Source: CBDDHT01 sp965227905
GTDB lineage: Bacteria > Pseudomonadota > Alphaproteobacteria > Rhizobiales > Methyloligellaceae
Assembly: GCA_965227905.1 (NCBI GenBank)
Contig: OZ245780.1
Location: 3,224,001-3,288,000, forward strand
Reading direction: 5' to 3'
Length of the DNA: 64,000 nt
In this document: positions 17,175-25,952 of the stretch, piece after piece
Layout: every line of letters starts with the position of its first letter
Position numbering within the stretch: the stretch's first letter is position 1
Notes under the pieces: model-generated
The model's input: only the letters and a program-made list of their open reading frames with translations
Databases searched by the model: none
Told to the model about the DNA's origin: nothing
Made by a program: the position numbers and the translations under genes

Positions 17175-18122
17175 CTAGGTCTCGGTGACCGGCTCGCCGA
17201 GCAAGAAGGGAGAATGCTCATCAAGTGGCGCTTCAAACGGGAATGCTGAAGGCAGGTGTCGGACCTGACGCGGCGTGATCGCAATCCCGCGCAGGGCTCT
17301 CGGATCGTCAATGACGTCAGGGACGTCCCAGTCGATATGGGCATCGCCGGTTATCTGTACGAAGTCGCCGGTTTTGAAGTCGAATGCCAGTAGCCCGGCA
17401 CGTTTCTCCTCCTGGATGTTGCCAAGCGTGTTGTAGAACTGGTTTCCCGTGTAGTCCGGCACCCAGATGCTGCCGTCGTCAAGAATCCTTATGAAACCAG
17501 ACAAGCCTCCACGGTGAGAGACATCGACGCCATGGCGATAGGCGGATCCGCCGCCATTTCGAGATGTTGCAATAAAAAGCGTATCGGCCTGTGAGAGGAT
17601 GGCGCATGCTGCCTGTGTCAGCGTCGTTGTCTCGGTGACTGGGCCAGGTTCACGCGCATCTTCAATGGGCACCAACATTCTGGTGTTGATGTATTTCGGA
17701 CAGTTGCCGAAAGACTGATCAACAGAAATTCCGATTTCATCGGAACTCAGGCGCCGGACTGTTCCGTTCATGCGATTGCGCCGACGAGTGTGAAATTCCA
17801 ATCCCAGGATTCCCAGTCTGGCGCCGACGACGAGGTTCGCAGCCAGTCGATCGCCGGGGATCGGCTGGCCGTTGATCAAGAGCGCCCGTTTGGTTGGTGA
17901 GCGCACAAATCCTGACTCGCCCGCAAGAACGGACGCCCATGGCCACCCCTCCCCGTCGGTGGATCCAACAAACAGCGTTGCGAGCTGTTCGAAGAACGAC
18001 CGATGCTGGTCCGGCATATACTTGCGGATGAACCGCTTGCCCACCGCATCGATACGGTCACGCACGCCCAATCTCGTCTGGATGGCACGCTCACCGCGAT
18101 GAAAGGGCGATTCTTCGCTCAT
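17175..18122 (-). CDS. Predicted flavin-nucleotide-binding protein, PNPOx-like
   Basis: A 315-residue protein resembling the large family of pyridoxamine-phosphate-oxidase-fold flavoproteins (the COG3576 type). An N-terminal HRGERAIQTRLGVRD and FFEQLATLFVGSTDGEGWPW open it, FIATSRNGGGSAYRHGVDVSHRGG is the flavin-binding loop, and DYTGNQFYNTLGNI is a strongly conserved piece. It probably binds FMN as a dimer; substrate unknown. The frame runs to 18323, but ATG 18122 has TTAGGG upstream and begins the recognisable protein, 13 bp after the GST stop, so the two genes form an operon under the divergent LysR regulator. Confidence 0.82.
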   Translation of the reverse strand: MSEESPFHRGERAIQTRLGVRDRIDAVGKRFIRKYMPDQHRSFFEQLATLFVGSTDGEGWPWASVLAGESGFVRSPTKRALLINGQPIPGDRLAANLVVGARLGILGLEFHTRRRNRMNGTVRRLSSDEIGISVDQSFGNCPKYINTRMLVPIEDAREPGPVTETTTLTQAACAILSQADTLFIATSRNGGGSAYRHGVDVSHRGGLSGFIRILDDGSIWVPDYTGNQFYNTLGNIQEEKRAGLLAFDFKTGDFVQITGDAHIDWDVPDVIDDPRALRGIAITPRQVRHLPSAFPFEAPLDEHSPFLLGEPVTET

Positions 18123-18135
18123 CGGTACCGTTGCC

Positions 18136-18738
18136 CTAAGAGGGTCGAGGCATTGCCAGAAAGTTGTCCAGGCCTTCGACACTTGCGAGCCAGCGGCGAA
18201 GATTGGCATAAGGTTCGAGTGAGATCTCGCCTTCGTCGGCGACGGCGACATAAGGGTAGCAGGAGATGTCGGCAATCGTTGCGTTGTCGCCCACAAGCCA
18301 TGTTCGATCGGCGAGATGAGCATCCATCATCTCAAAGAGCTGCTTGGAGACAGCAACGGCAGCATCGTAGTCAGCCGGGGCGTTGAACACTTTGACCAGC
18401 CGCGCGAGATTGGGGCCACGGAACATGTGTCCTGCTGCAACTGCCAGCCATTCGTGAACCTGTGTCCGGAGGCCGAGATCAGCCGGCAGCCATTGCCCAC
18501 TTTGGTCGTATTTCTCGGCCAAATAGATGAGTATGGCGTTCGAATCCCGCACGACCGTATCGCCGTCGACAAGGACGGGAATTTGACCGAATGGGTTAAG
18601 AGCGAGAAACGCCTCGCCTTTGCGCCCGCCGTCGAGACCGTCTGCGGCGACACTCTCAAAAGCAAGCCCTAACAGATTGGCTCCGAGCCGTGCGCGATGT
18701 GCATGGCCCGAGCGTAGCGCGTCATAGATTTTGAGCAT
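18136..18738 (-). CDS. Glutathione S-transferase family protein
   Basis: A 200-residue GST. The thioredoxin-like N-domain reads LKIYDALRSGHAHRARLGANLLGL, then NPFGQIPVLVDGD (cis-Pro GSH-binding strand) and VRDSNAILIYLAEKY, where D-S holds the gamma-glutamyl group. The C-terminal helical domain includes WLVGDNATIADISCYPYV, the N-capping box of the family. Cytosolic GSTs conjugate glutathione to electrophiles or reduce bonds. ATG 18738 follows AAAGGA; the extra N-terminal 26 residues upstream look non-coding. Cotranscribed with the PNPOx-like gene and divergent from a LysR regulator, which is the usual layout for regulator plus target. Confidence 0.9.
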   Translation of the reverse strand: MLKIYDALRSGHAHRARLGANLLGLAFESVAADGLDGGRKGEAFLALNPFGQIPVLVDGDTVVRDSNAILIYLAEKYDQSGQWLPADLGLRTQVHEWLAVAAGHMFRGPNLARLVKVFNAPADYDAAVAVSKQLFEMMDAHLADRTWLVGDNATIADISCYPYVAVADEGEISLEPYANLRRWLASVEGLDNFLAMPRPS

Positions 18739-18851
18739 CAATTCTGGATCCTTTTGCGGTTTTGCGGGGCGCAGATCTGTGCACCCGGGAATGAGAATCC
18801 AACTATGCCTATTCAAAACTTGATAGGGGAGTCGTGAATCTATAAGCAGTT

Positions 18852-19742
18852 ATGTGCATGAACGCACAGAACTATGAATGGGATAATTTGCGCCTCGTGC
18901 TGGCAATTGCACGCGGAGGCGGCGTCACGGGTGCTGCAAGGGCGTTGCGCGTTCATCATGCAACCATCCTTCGACGGCTTGATACGTTCGAACAGCAAAT
19001 TGGTGTTCGTCTCTTCGAACGGCTTCCGCGTGGCTATACGCCGACGGCGGATGGAGAAGAACTCGCGACGATCGCTCAGCGTATCGAAGAGGATGTGATT
19101 GGCGCCTACCGGCGCGTTGCGGGAAAAGATCTTCGCCTTTCGGGGACGGTCAGATGCGCAACGGCTGACTATGTCGCGCATCTCGTCATGCCGAGTATTT
19201 TCCCGGTCTTTCGCACACACTATCCCGACATCGAACTTGAAATCGCGATCTCTCCAGATTTTGCATCGCTGACGAAGCGCGACGCAGACATTGCAATTCG
19301 GCCGACAAACGATCCGCCTGAGACATTGGTTGGTACCCGACTCGCAGGGATTGGCTTTGGCGCTTACGCGTCAATCGACTATGCCGGCGGCGACGATAAC
19401 GACAGTCCTCTCTGGATCGGACCGGACGAATTGCTGACGCACGGTTCGGCAAGCCGCTGGCGTGAGCGTCACTATCCCAATGCCGTCGTTCGAACGCGGA
19501 TCAATTCGCTTCTGGTTATTCGAGATGCAGTGAGAGCAGGCCTTGGCGTCGCGTTTCTGCCGAAGGTTCTTGCCGATGCCGACTCTGGCCTGATGCGTTT
19601 TGGACCAGATATCGAGGGACTGCAGTTGGGGCTCTGGTTGCTGACACATCCGGACTTGCAATCAACGCAACGCGTGAAGGCGTTCCTACGTGTTGCATCA
19701 GAACAAATACAGGCAATGGCTACAGACCTGGCAGCAGAGTGA
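18852..19742 (+). CDS. LysR-family transcriptional regulator
   Basis: A 296-residue regulator with the LysR winged helix at residues about 10-70: WDNLRLVLAIARGGGVTGAARALRVHHATILRRLDTFEQ, with the family signature around GAARAL and LRRLDTFEQQIGVRLFERL. The effector domain begins near GTVRCATADYVAHLV and includes VIRDAVRAGLGVAFLP. It is divergent from the GST-PNPOx pair across 113 bp that would hold its T-N11-A sites; I could not single out one with confidence. Most likely it activates that pair in response to an electrophile or metabolite (inference). Confidence 0.92.
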   Translation: MCMNAQNYEWDNLRLVLAIARGGGVTGAARALRVHHATILRRLDTFEQQIGVRLFERLPRGYTPTADGEELATIAQRIEEDVIGAYRRVAGKDLRLSGTVRCATADYVAHLVMPSIFPVFRTHYPDIELEIAISPDFASLTKRDADIAIRPTNDPPETLVGTRLAGIGFGAYASIDYAGGDDNDSPLWIGPDELLTHGSASRWRERHYPNAVVRTRINSLLVIRDAVRAGLGVAFLPKVLADADSGLMRFGPDIEGLQLGLWLLTHPDLQSTQRVKAFLRVASEQIQAMATDLAAE

Positions 19743-19867
19743 AGTTCTGTGGCACAAACTGTCGTTGTGCAAGGGTCCAATGCCGGGTTGAGCCATCACA
19801 TATCAGTCGATGGCCGTGGATCGTCTCATTCAACCAGCGATCCTTGTCATTCTCAGGTCAACAACGT

Positions 19868-20581
19868 TCATTTTTCAGCCTCGCCAAACACTTGAGGCCA
19901 GAACGAATGAAGAATGCCAAGTCCGACGACATACGCTCCGGTAACAGCCAGCGTTGTGCGCTCGACGATGCCCGCCGGAAAGCCGTTGATCACGGTTGCA
20001 ATCGTGGCCACGGCCCAAATACCTGTGACCAAGAGAGTCACCGGTCGCCACCCTCGAACGCGGACCGGATGAAGCCAATGAATGGGTATGAACGTCAGGC
20101 CGGCAAGAGTGATGATTGCGCTCAATGCCGCAAAATCTCTGAGATCGAACGCGAAGAGATAGAAACAGATAATGTTCCAGATCGCAGGAAAACCGACAAA
20201 GAACCCGTCTGTCGTCTTGCTTCGTGTATCGGCGAAATGAAACAGCGATGACATCAGGACAATGCTGCCCGCCAAGAGTGCCAGCGATGTGGAAAGAAGC
20301 TGCGATTGAACAATGATGAAGGCCGGGACTGCGCAGTAATTCAGGTAGTCCACGACCCAGTCTAGCCGTTCGCCTGAAAAGCGCGCTGTCGTCGAAGTGT
20401 TTCCCCAGCGCCGGGCCAATGGCCCGTCGACGCCATCGATAATCAGAGCGATACCAAGCCACATGAAAGTCGAAGTCCAGTCTTGGTGGGACGCGAAAAA
20501 AAGTGCCAGGAGTCCGCAGACAGCGCCTGACGCGGTCAGCAAATGGACGGCAAAACCGATGATGCTGGATCTATTGAACAT
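19868..20581 (-). CDS. pcs: Phosphatidylcholine synthase
   Basis: A 237-residue inner-membrane enzyme of the CDP-alcohol phosphatidyltransferase family. The motif DGX2ARX12GX3DX3D fits exactly: D52-G53, A56-R57, G70, D74 and D78. The 12-residue spacing is specific to bacterial Pcs and not to PgsA or PssA. Pcs joins CDP-diacylglycerol and choline to make phosphatidylcholine in one step, a feature of Rhizobiales and relatives. Seven or eight hydrophobic segments are visible (e.g. AIITLAGLTFIPIHWLHPV). No neighbour shares the pathway. Confidence 0.9.
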   Translation of the reverse strand: MFNRSSIIGFAVHLLTASGAVCGLLALFFASHQDWTSTFMWLGIALIIDGVDGPLARRWGNTSTTARFSGERLDWVVDYLNYCAVPAFIIVQSQLLSTSLALLAGSIVLMSSLFHFADTRSKTTDGFFVGFPAIWNIICFYLFAFDLRDFAALSAIITLAGLTFIPIHWLHPVRVRGWRPVTLLVTGIWAVATIATVINGFPAGIVERTTLAVTGAYVVGLGILHSFWPQVFGEAEK

Positions 20582-20710
20582 GCCGTCTTTGCATCCACAT
20601 CAGAACGGCCGCAATCGACCAGAGGGCGCAATGCTTAGCACAATGAGTCTGGTGTCTGAAAATCCGGATGGCTGGAGCAGATCAGCAATGAGGTTTGAGT
20701 GTCTGCCGGC

Positions 20711-21058
20711 CTAGAAGCGACGTTTAATTGTTCCGCGGATCGTCATGTCATCGGTCAGCAGGTTATCCAATGTCTGCCCTGTGGATTCCTGAGGTGTTGG
20801 CGCGCCATAGAGCAGCTCAAGTCCGAAATCCAGCGATTTGGGGAGAACGTCCAGAGAGCGAAATCCCGATTTCTTACGCGTGTTTTGTTTTTTACCGAGC
20901 TTGTTTTCAACATCGAATGTGACGTCAGGTGCCGGCAATGTCTTGGATGCTCCGGGAAGAGGTTGAGGGGCTGTCTCCTGAAATGCGTAAACCGGTCCGG
21001 TGCCGAATGTGACACCAACCGATAATAGTGCGGCGTAAATTGCCGTTCTCGAACGCAT
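20711..21058 (-). CDS. Hypothetical secreted protein
   Basis: A 115-residue protein. Residues 1-25 look like a signal peptide (MRSRTAIYAALLSVGVTFG, cleaved near VYA). The mature chain is polar with a proline-rich start (PQPLPGASKTLPAPDV) and no cysteines. A Lys-rich middle (GKKQNTRKKSGF) and LLYGAPTPQESTG follow. I do not recognise a family; small periplasmic proteins of this shape are common in Rhizobiales. No ribosome site decides the start, but the signal peptide fits the ATG at 21058. The porin lies upstream on the same strand, but a terminator separates the two. Confidence 0.6.
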   Translation of the reverse strand: MRSRTAIYAALLSVGVTFGTGPVYAFQETAPQPLPGASKTLPAPDVTFDVENKLGKKQNTRKKSGFRSLDVLPKSLDFGLELLYGAPTPQESTGQTLDNLLTDDMTIRGTIKRRF

Positions 21059-21236
21059 CTCGAACCTCTCTCTCAGCGTATGGTGGCGCTTGATCTGCTC
21101 GAGTTCAAGTTTCTTATTTCCGTGGTTAACGCATTGCTAAATAGGCGGAAATTTGAATCATTCCTTCTTCTCTGTGGCAATGAAGCAACAGTTTCGCGTG
21201 TCCGGAATCGAGGATGGAGGCATTTCACAAAAGCAG

Positions 21237-21262
21237 AAGCCGGCCCCTTTCGGGACCGGCTT
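21237..21262 (-). terminator. Porin terminator
   Basis: On the minus strand an 11-bp stem (AAGCCGGTCCC / GGGGCCGGCTT, one G.U pair) closes a GAAA tetraloop and is followed by CTGCTTTTG. It lies 31 bp after the porin stop codon. Confidence 0.8.
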
Positions 21263-21292
21263 CGTGTTTGTGTCAGACTGTTGTCGGTTTGA

Positions 21293-22708
21293 TCAGAATT
21301 TGATCTTTGCGCCGACTTGGATCTGGAACTGCTCTTCGAGAACCAGGCCACCCGTCTGGAAGTTCTGGTTTGTCGCGCCAGAGGAGATGCCCTGGACCGA
21401 AGGATCGAATTGCCGGAAGCTCGTCCACAGTTGCATGGCTGCTTTGTCGATGTCCTGCACCAGACCGAAGCCCCAAGATGTCAACTCGGTATCGGTGATC
21501 TCGAAGGTGTTACCAGCCTGTCCGAGGTTGGTAAGGCTTCGACCTATACCAGCATCATCTGCTTCCTGATACTCGCCGTAGATGGTCGTGGCGCCGAGTT
21601 CCCGGAACAGCATGCGACGTTTGATACCAGCCTGGATGTACCATGTCGTCTGGTCTGGAAGGGATGTCCTGCCGCTGAGTGTGGTTGGTATAGTCTGGTT
21701 GTTGAACTGATCGCGCGCACCGCCGAAATAGGTATAGAGACCGGTCGGCGTATGCATGATCGAGACCGAACCCGTGAGGCGCTCGAAGTCCGTTGCGACC
21801 TGACGGCAAGGACCGGTGGTAGCACCGAAGCCGTTCGTGCCGGCAAAGCCTGCACCGCAACCGCGCATATCGCCATCTTCGTCTTCGTCCGTATCCCAAC
21901 TATAGCCGATGCCACCGACAACCCGGATCGAGTTCCACTCCTTCTTGTAGCGGACCGCGACGTCGGCGAGGTCGTCTTCACCCCAGGAGGCGGAGAACAC
22001 GAAGCCGGCCAATGACGGCGTGTCATAGCGAATGACGTTGGCGCGGCGTGTGTCCTGAAAGCGTCTCAGGTCGCCAAGTCTCAGATTGACTAAGCCACCA
22101 GCGCCCGTCACACCGGAAAGCCGATTGTACATGCCCATGCCCGTAAGCATCGTGGCGTCGACATTCGGTGTGCCGGCAATATTTAGGAGTAAAATATCGT
22201 CCGTGGCGGGTGAGTAACGGCCCATCCACAAGGTGCCAAGACGATCGCTCTTCAAGTACACAGCCATCTTACGACCTTCGAGTGCACCGTCGCCGTTCTC
22301 GGTTGGACGGTCATCCGACTTCTGGTCGACACTGCTCGAGCGGCCGCTTTCGACCTCGATTTCGATCAAGAAGCCAGCTGACCAGCCGGGCTTGAATTTC
22401 GCAGAACCCGTGAAACGGAAACGCGTTGAGCTTTCCGTGTTGTCTGTGATGTATGCGTCCGTGTCGTCGCCATCATCCCAGATGAGCAAAACCTTGTTCA
22501 CCTGACCCGAAAGCTTGACGGAAACCTTCCGGTTTCCCTTGCGGACCGTCGTCGCCTCGAGTTCAGCAACACGCTCTTCGAGGTCGGCGCAGCAGTCGCC
22601 GCCCAAATCAGCCGCTTGTGCCGGTGTCAGGGCAATTCCGCCCATCATCAAACCAGCTGCGGCTGCGATGGCAAAGCGGCTTGACGTCCTTGTCAGTGCC
22701 CCGTTCAT
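21293..22708 (-). CDS. Outer-membrane porin, Rhizobiales type
   Basis: A 471-residue protein with signal peptide (RFAIAAAAGLMMGGIALTPAQA, cleaved before ADLGG). A Cys-pair and short coiled segment follow (CCADLEERVAELEATTV). The rest is a beta barrel with alternating polar/apolar strands and ending in the outer-membrane signature QIQVGAKIKF with terminal Phe. KVSVKLSGQVNKVLLIWDDGDDTDAYITDN at the first strands is the mark of the rhizobial porin family. Constriction-loop residues cannot be identified safely. The start at 22708 has GGAG six bases upstream; frames from 22732 or 22780 give too long a leader. The promoter should be in the AT-rich region upstream. Confidence 0.9.
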   Translation of the reverse strand: MNGALTRTSSRFAIAAAAGLMMGGIALTPAQAADLGGDCCADLEERVAELEATTVRKGNRKVSVKLSGQVNKVLLIWDDGDDTDAYITDNTESSTRFRFTGSAKFKPGWSAGFLIEIEVESGRSSSVDQKSDDRPTENGDGALEGRKMAVYLKSDRLGTLWMGRYSPATDDILLLNIAGTPNVDATMLTGMGMYNRLSGVTGAGGLVNLRLGDLRRFQDTRRANVIRYDTPSLAGFVFSASWGEDDLADVAVRYKKEWNSIRVVGGIGYSWDTDEDEDGDMRGCGAGFAGTNGFGATTGPCRQVATDFERLTGSVSIMHTPTGLYTYFGGARDQFNNQTIPTTLSGRTSLPDQTTWYIQAGIKRRMLFRELGATTIYGEYQEADDAGIGRSLTNLGQAGNTFEITDTELTSWGFGLVQDIDKAAMQLWTSFRQFDPSVQGISSGATNQNFQTGGLVLEEQFQIQVGAKIKF

Positions 22709-23378
22709 GTCCATCTCCACTTTATTGACCATTTTGTTAGATCCCCGAGCCGGTCTGTCATTGACCTGCCCTTGCGTCATATCGAACCTTTATTCGGTAA
22801 TGAGACCACCATCGGTTCGTTGACTTGAACCTAGGGTTAGACAACATCGCTGGTCTCGTAAACTGAAATGCAACGACAAATCCGCAATCTCCATCGGCCT
22901 GTGACATTTACGCCACTTCGGGCCAGTGAGCGAAGCGTAATGGCGCGAGTGGCGCGCATTCCGCCAAGAAAAAATGAAGGTAAATTGATCAAAAACCATA
23001 AAAACGTTTTTTTGCATGGAATATTACGTTTTATTTACAGCAAATTTCGATTTTTTAATTTTATATAATTCCATTATTCGAAGAGAGTAAATTTTACCAA
23101 TTGGCCCTCTTGCCCAAGATTATCTGATAATTTCGCGCAGCATCCGGTGTTTCGATTGGTTCGTGGCCAAAATTTGTCAATGCCTTGGCCGAAATGAGAA
23201 TCACGTCATTATACACAGGCATCCCTCTATTCTGTGCCTGCCAAGCAACGGTTGAGGCAACAGATTCGGTTTTGCAATGGCACGTTGCACCGACTCTGTA
23301 TCAACAGTTTGCTCGTGTTCGCGCCTTCCGGCGTACGTGGTATGAACGGTTGTGGAAGCGACCGCAAAGGCGAAGCAA
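22709..23378. other. 670-bp AT-rich intergenic region, porin promoter side
   Basis: Between the porin (-) and UbiH-like gene (+). Bases 22981-23100 have 26 G or C in 120 (hand count), far below the flanks, with A- and T-runs. A GGTTC...GAACC inverted repeat lies at 22814-22831 about 100 bp upstream of the porin start and could bind a regulator. No protein-coding frame in it looks convincing. Confidence 0.55.
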
Positions 23379-24614
23379 ATGGATCCCTCATGCAGCGACA
23401 AGCTCGAAACCAATAGTGTTGCGGTTGTCGGCGCCGGCCCGGCTGGATTAACGGCGGCGGTGTCCCTGGCAAATGCCGGCGCGCGCGTTACATGTGTCGG
23501 TCCGGGCTTGAGCGTCGCCACCAACCAGGGCGATACGCGCACGAGCGCATTGATGGAAACATCAATTCGATTGTTGAGAGCAAATGGCGTTTGGGATGCG
23601 TGTCTCAGTCATTCAGCGCCCTTGAAAGCCATTCGTCTCATCGACGATACCGGACGGCTTATTCGAGCACCGGAGGTTTTGTTTCATGCTTCCGACCTGA
23701 ATTTGGAGGCTTTCGGTTATAATGTGCCCAATAGTGTGCTGGTCCGAGCGCTGATCGATCACGCCCGTACAATGAGCCAATTGGCGTTGGTGGAAACGCC
23801 TGCCGTTACGACCGTGGTGCCGAAGCGTGATCATGTGGAAATCACGCTCGAAGATGGTCCGATGCAACGTGCACGTCTTGTCGTTGGCGCCGATGGGCGG
23901 CGTTCGGTCTGTCGGGACGCTGCAGCGATACCGGTTACGGACTGGTCATACAGGCAATCGGCGATCGCCTGCAATTTCGATCACAGCCTTCCGCATGAAG
24001 GCATCTCGAATGAATTCCACAGGCCGGCGGGACCAATTACGACCGTTCCCCTCCCTGGCAAGGCGTCAAGTCTTGTCTGGGTTGAGCGGCCGGAGGAGGC
24101 GGCTCGGCTCATGGCGCTCGATGCCGATGGGTTTTCGAAGGCGCTGGATGAACGGCTTCAAGGCGTATTGGGACAGGTGCGCTCGGTTAGCAGAAGGGCT
24201 GTCTTCCCTTTGAGCGGCCTATCGGTCTCGCGGCTCGCCGATCGCCGAATAGCGTTGGTTGGTGAAGCGGCGCATGTGATTCCGCCAATCGGAGCTCAGG
24301 GGCTCAATCTTGGCTTCCGCGACGCCGCTGCATTGGCCGACTGCGTATCGAAGGCTATCGCCGATGGTCGCGATATTGGTGGCTTGGACGTGATGAATGC
24401 CTATTCCAAAGCGCGCATGTCCGACATTTCCAGCCGAACGTTCGCCGTAGACATGTTAAATCGATCAGTATTGATCGGACTTATTCCCGTACAGGCCGTG
24501 CGCAGCCTCGTACTCCAGATCCTTGCGTCCTTTCCCACATTGAGAAAAATCGTCATGCAGGCCGGACTTGCGCCCGAATATGCGTTACCAGCCGAACTGC
24601 GGACGCCCGCGTAA
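23379..24614 (+). CDS. UbiH/COQ6-family FAD-dependent monooxygenase
   Basis: A 411-residue flavoprotein hydroxylase. The N-terminal dinucleotide fold is SVAVVGAGPAGLTAAVSLANAG; the middle DG motif is LVVGADGRRSVCRDAA; and the third FAD motif is ALVGEAAHVIPPIGAQGLNLGFRDAAAL, the GD(E)AAH...P.GAQGxNxGxxD pattern of the UbiH/UbiF/Coq6 enzymes that hydroxylate the ubiquinone ring. The DG and GEAAH motifs are both intact. It is probably a ubiquinone-biosynthesis hydroxylase, but other substrates are possible. ATG 23379 follows AAAGGCGA; GTG 23352 is upstream. It stands alone. Confidence 0.85.
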   Translation: MDPSCSDKLETNSVAVVGAGPAGLTAAVSLANAGARVTCVGPGLSVATNQGDTRTSALMETSIRLLRANGVWDACLSHSAPLKAIRLIDDTGRLIRAPEVLFHASDLNLEAFGYNVPNSVLVRALIDHARTMSQLALVETPAVTTVVPKRDHVEITLEDGPMQRARLVVGADGRRSVCRDAAAIPVTDWSYRQSAIACNFDHSLPHEGISNEFHRPAGPITTVPLPGKASSLVWVERPEEAARLMALDADGFSKALDERLQGVLGQVRSVSRRAVFPLSGLSVSRLADRRIALVGEAAHVIPPIGAQGLNLGFRDAAALADCVSKAIADGRDIGGLDVMNAYSKARMSDISSRTFAVDMLNRSVLIGLIPVQAVRSLVLQILASFPTLRKIVMQAGLAPEYALPAELRTPA

Positions 24615-24654
24615 TTGTGGCGAAGTGGACTGAAAGGCTCTCAGCCATGCGCAC

Positions 24655-25833
24655 TCACCACTCTTTTGACGTCGTCGTAGACGGCTGTGCGGGAGTCGGA
24701 TCGGGTGCAGGACGCGGATTTTCGGATCCTTTGCGAAACACCGGATCGAGCGGCACGGGAAGTGCCGGCAACACAGCGCCGTCATCACGCACAATATTGT
24801 AGTCAAAAACACCTCGCGCCTGAAAATGAGGAGAGGCCATCGCTTCTTCGAGCGTGGACAAGACACAACAACAGCAATCCGCCTCTTCAAAGGTGGGTTG
24901 CCATTGTGCAGCGGTACGCGCCCGAATAAGTCTGCAGACCGTCTCTGTCATGCCGGCCGGATCGATAGAGTCATCACGTTCATTGGGTTCCAGTCCAATT
25001 GCCCCGCAGAACCGCTGCCAGAACTTTTCCTCGATCGCCCCAACTGCCACCAACGCTTCATCGCTTGTGCGATAGAGGCCGTAACGGGGCGATCCACCGG
25101 AAAGGATATGCGAGCCGGGCCCAGGCCATCGGTCCATGGTCGCCCCCATTGCAAAGGCCCAGAATCCGAACGGGAACAGATTGTCCGTCATTGAGATGTC
25201 GACGTGCATGCCCTGCCCCGTCGTTGTTCTTCGCAAGACGGCAAGCAGGATGTTGATGATGGCCGGATAGGTCCCGCCGCCAATATCGGCCGCCAAAACG
25301 GGCGGAAGCGATGGTTTTTCGCCTTGGCCCGGATTCAGTGCCAGAATGCCTGTATCGGCCATGTAGTTGAGGTCGTGCCCTGCCTTCAACGCAAGTGGAC
25401 CTGTCTGACCATATCCAGTGACCGAGCAGTAGATCAGTCTGGGATATTGCGCTTTGAGAGTGTCGTAATCGAGTCCCAACCGTGCCATGACGCCTGGGCG
25501 GAACTGCTCGACGAGGATATCCGCTTCTTCCAAGTAAGGATCCAGTGACTTGCGGTCTTCCTTTTTCTTCAGATCGAGGAAAAGGCTCGCCTTCCCTGCA
25601 TTGAGCATTGCGAAGCGCGCAGCATCCTTGCCCCATTTCGGTGTTCCTCTGCGCATTTCTTCACCATCAGGCCGTTCAACCTTGGTGACTTCGGCACCGG
25701 CCTCGGCCAACACGAGTGTTGCGAGGGGGCCAGGGAGCAGGGTTGTAAAGTCGAGGACTTTTAGTCCCGCCAGCGGTTGGTCGATCACATTCAAATCCAA
25801 TCTCGTCTTTGTTGTGATGGTCTGACTTGCCAC
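24655..25833 (-). CDS. CaiB/BaiF-family CoA-transferase or racemase
   Basis: A 392-residue family III CoA-transferase. LAGLKVLDFTTLLPGPLATL and LAEAGAEVTKVERP open the CoA-binding fold, the LDLKKKEDRKSL stretch lines the CoA site, and HDLNYMADTG carries the catalytic Asp. It could transfer CoA between short acids or racemise an alpha-methylacyl-CoA; sequence by eye cannot decide. Near residue 320 four Cys stand in a row (EADCCCCVLSTLEEA) where relatives usually have DACVAPV-like sequence. GTG is the only start at this end. Divergent from an acyltransferase. Confidence 0.85.
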   Translation of the reverse strand: MASQTITTKTRLDLNVIDQPLAGLKVLDFTTLLPGPLATLVLAEAGAEVTKVERPDGEEMRRGTPKWGKDAARFAMLNAGKASLFLDLKKKEDRKSLDPYLEEADILVEQFRPGVMARLGLDYDTLKAQYPRLIYCSVTGYGQTGPLALKAGHDLNYMADTGILALNPGQGEKPSLPPVLAADIGGGTYPAIINILLAVLRRTTTGQGMHVDISMTDNLFPFGFWAFAMGATMDRWPGPGSHILSGGSPRYGLYRTSDEALVAVGAIEEKFWQRFCGAIGLEPNERDDSIDPAGMTETVCRLIRARTAAQWQPTFEEADCCCCVLSTLEEAMASPHFQARGVFDYNIVRDDGAVLPALPVPLDPVFRKGSENPRPAPDPTPAQPSTTTSKEW

Positions 25834-25952
25834 TAGGCCATGGACTCATGGATGGCAAGGCTCGGGAGCCCCCTTGACGAACCATGTCAGGGCTGGCACG
25901 AGACCTCTCCCGGTCAAAGACGCCGTCATCCCCTACCAGACAAGAGACAGAG

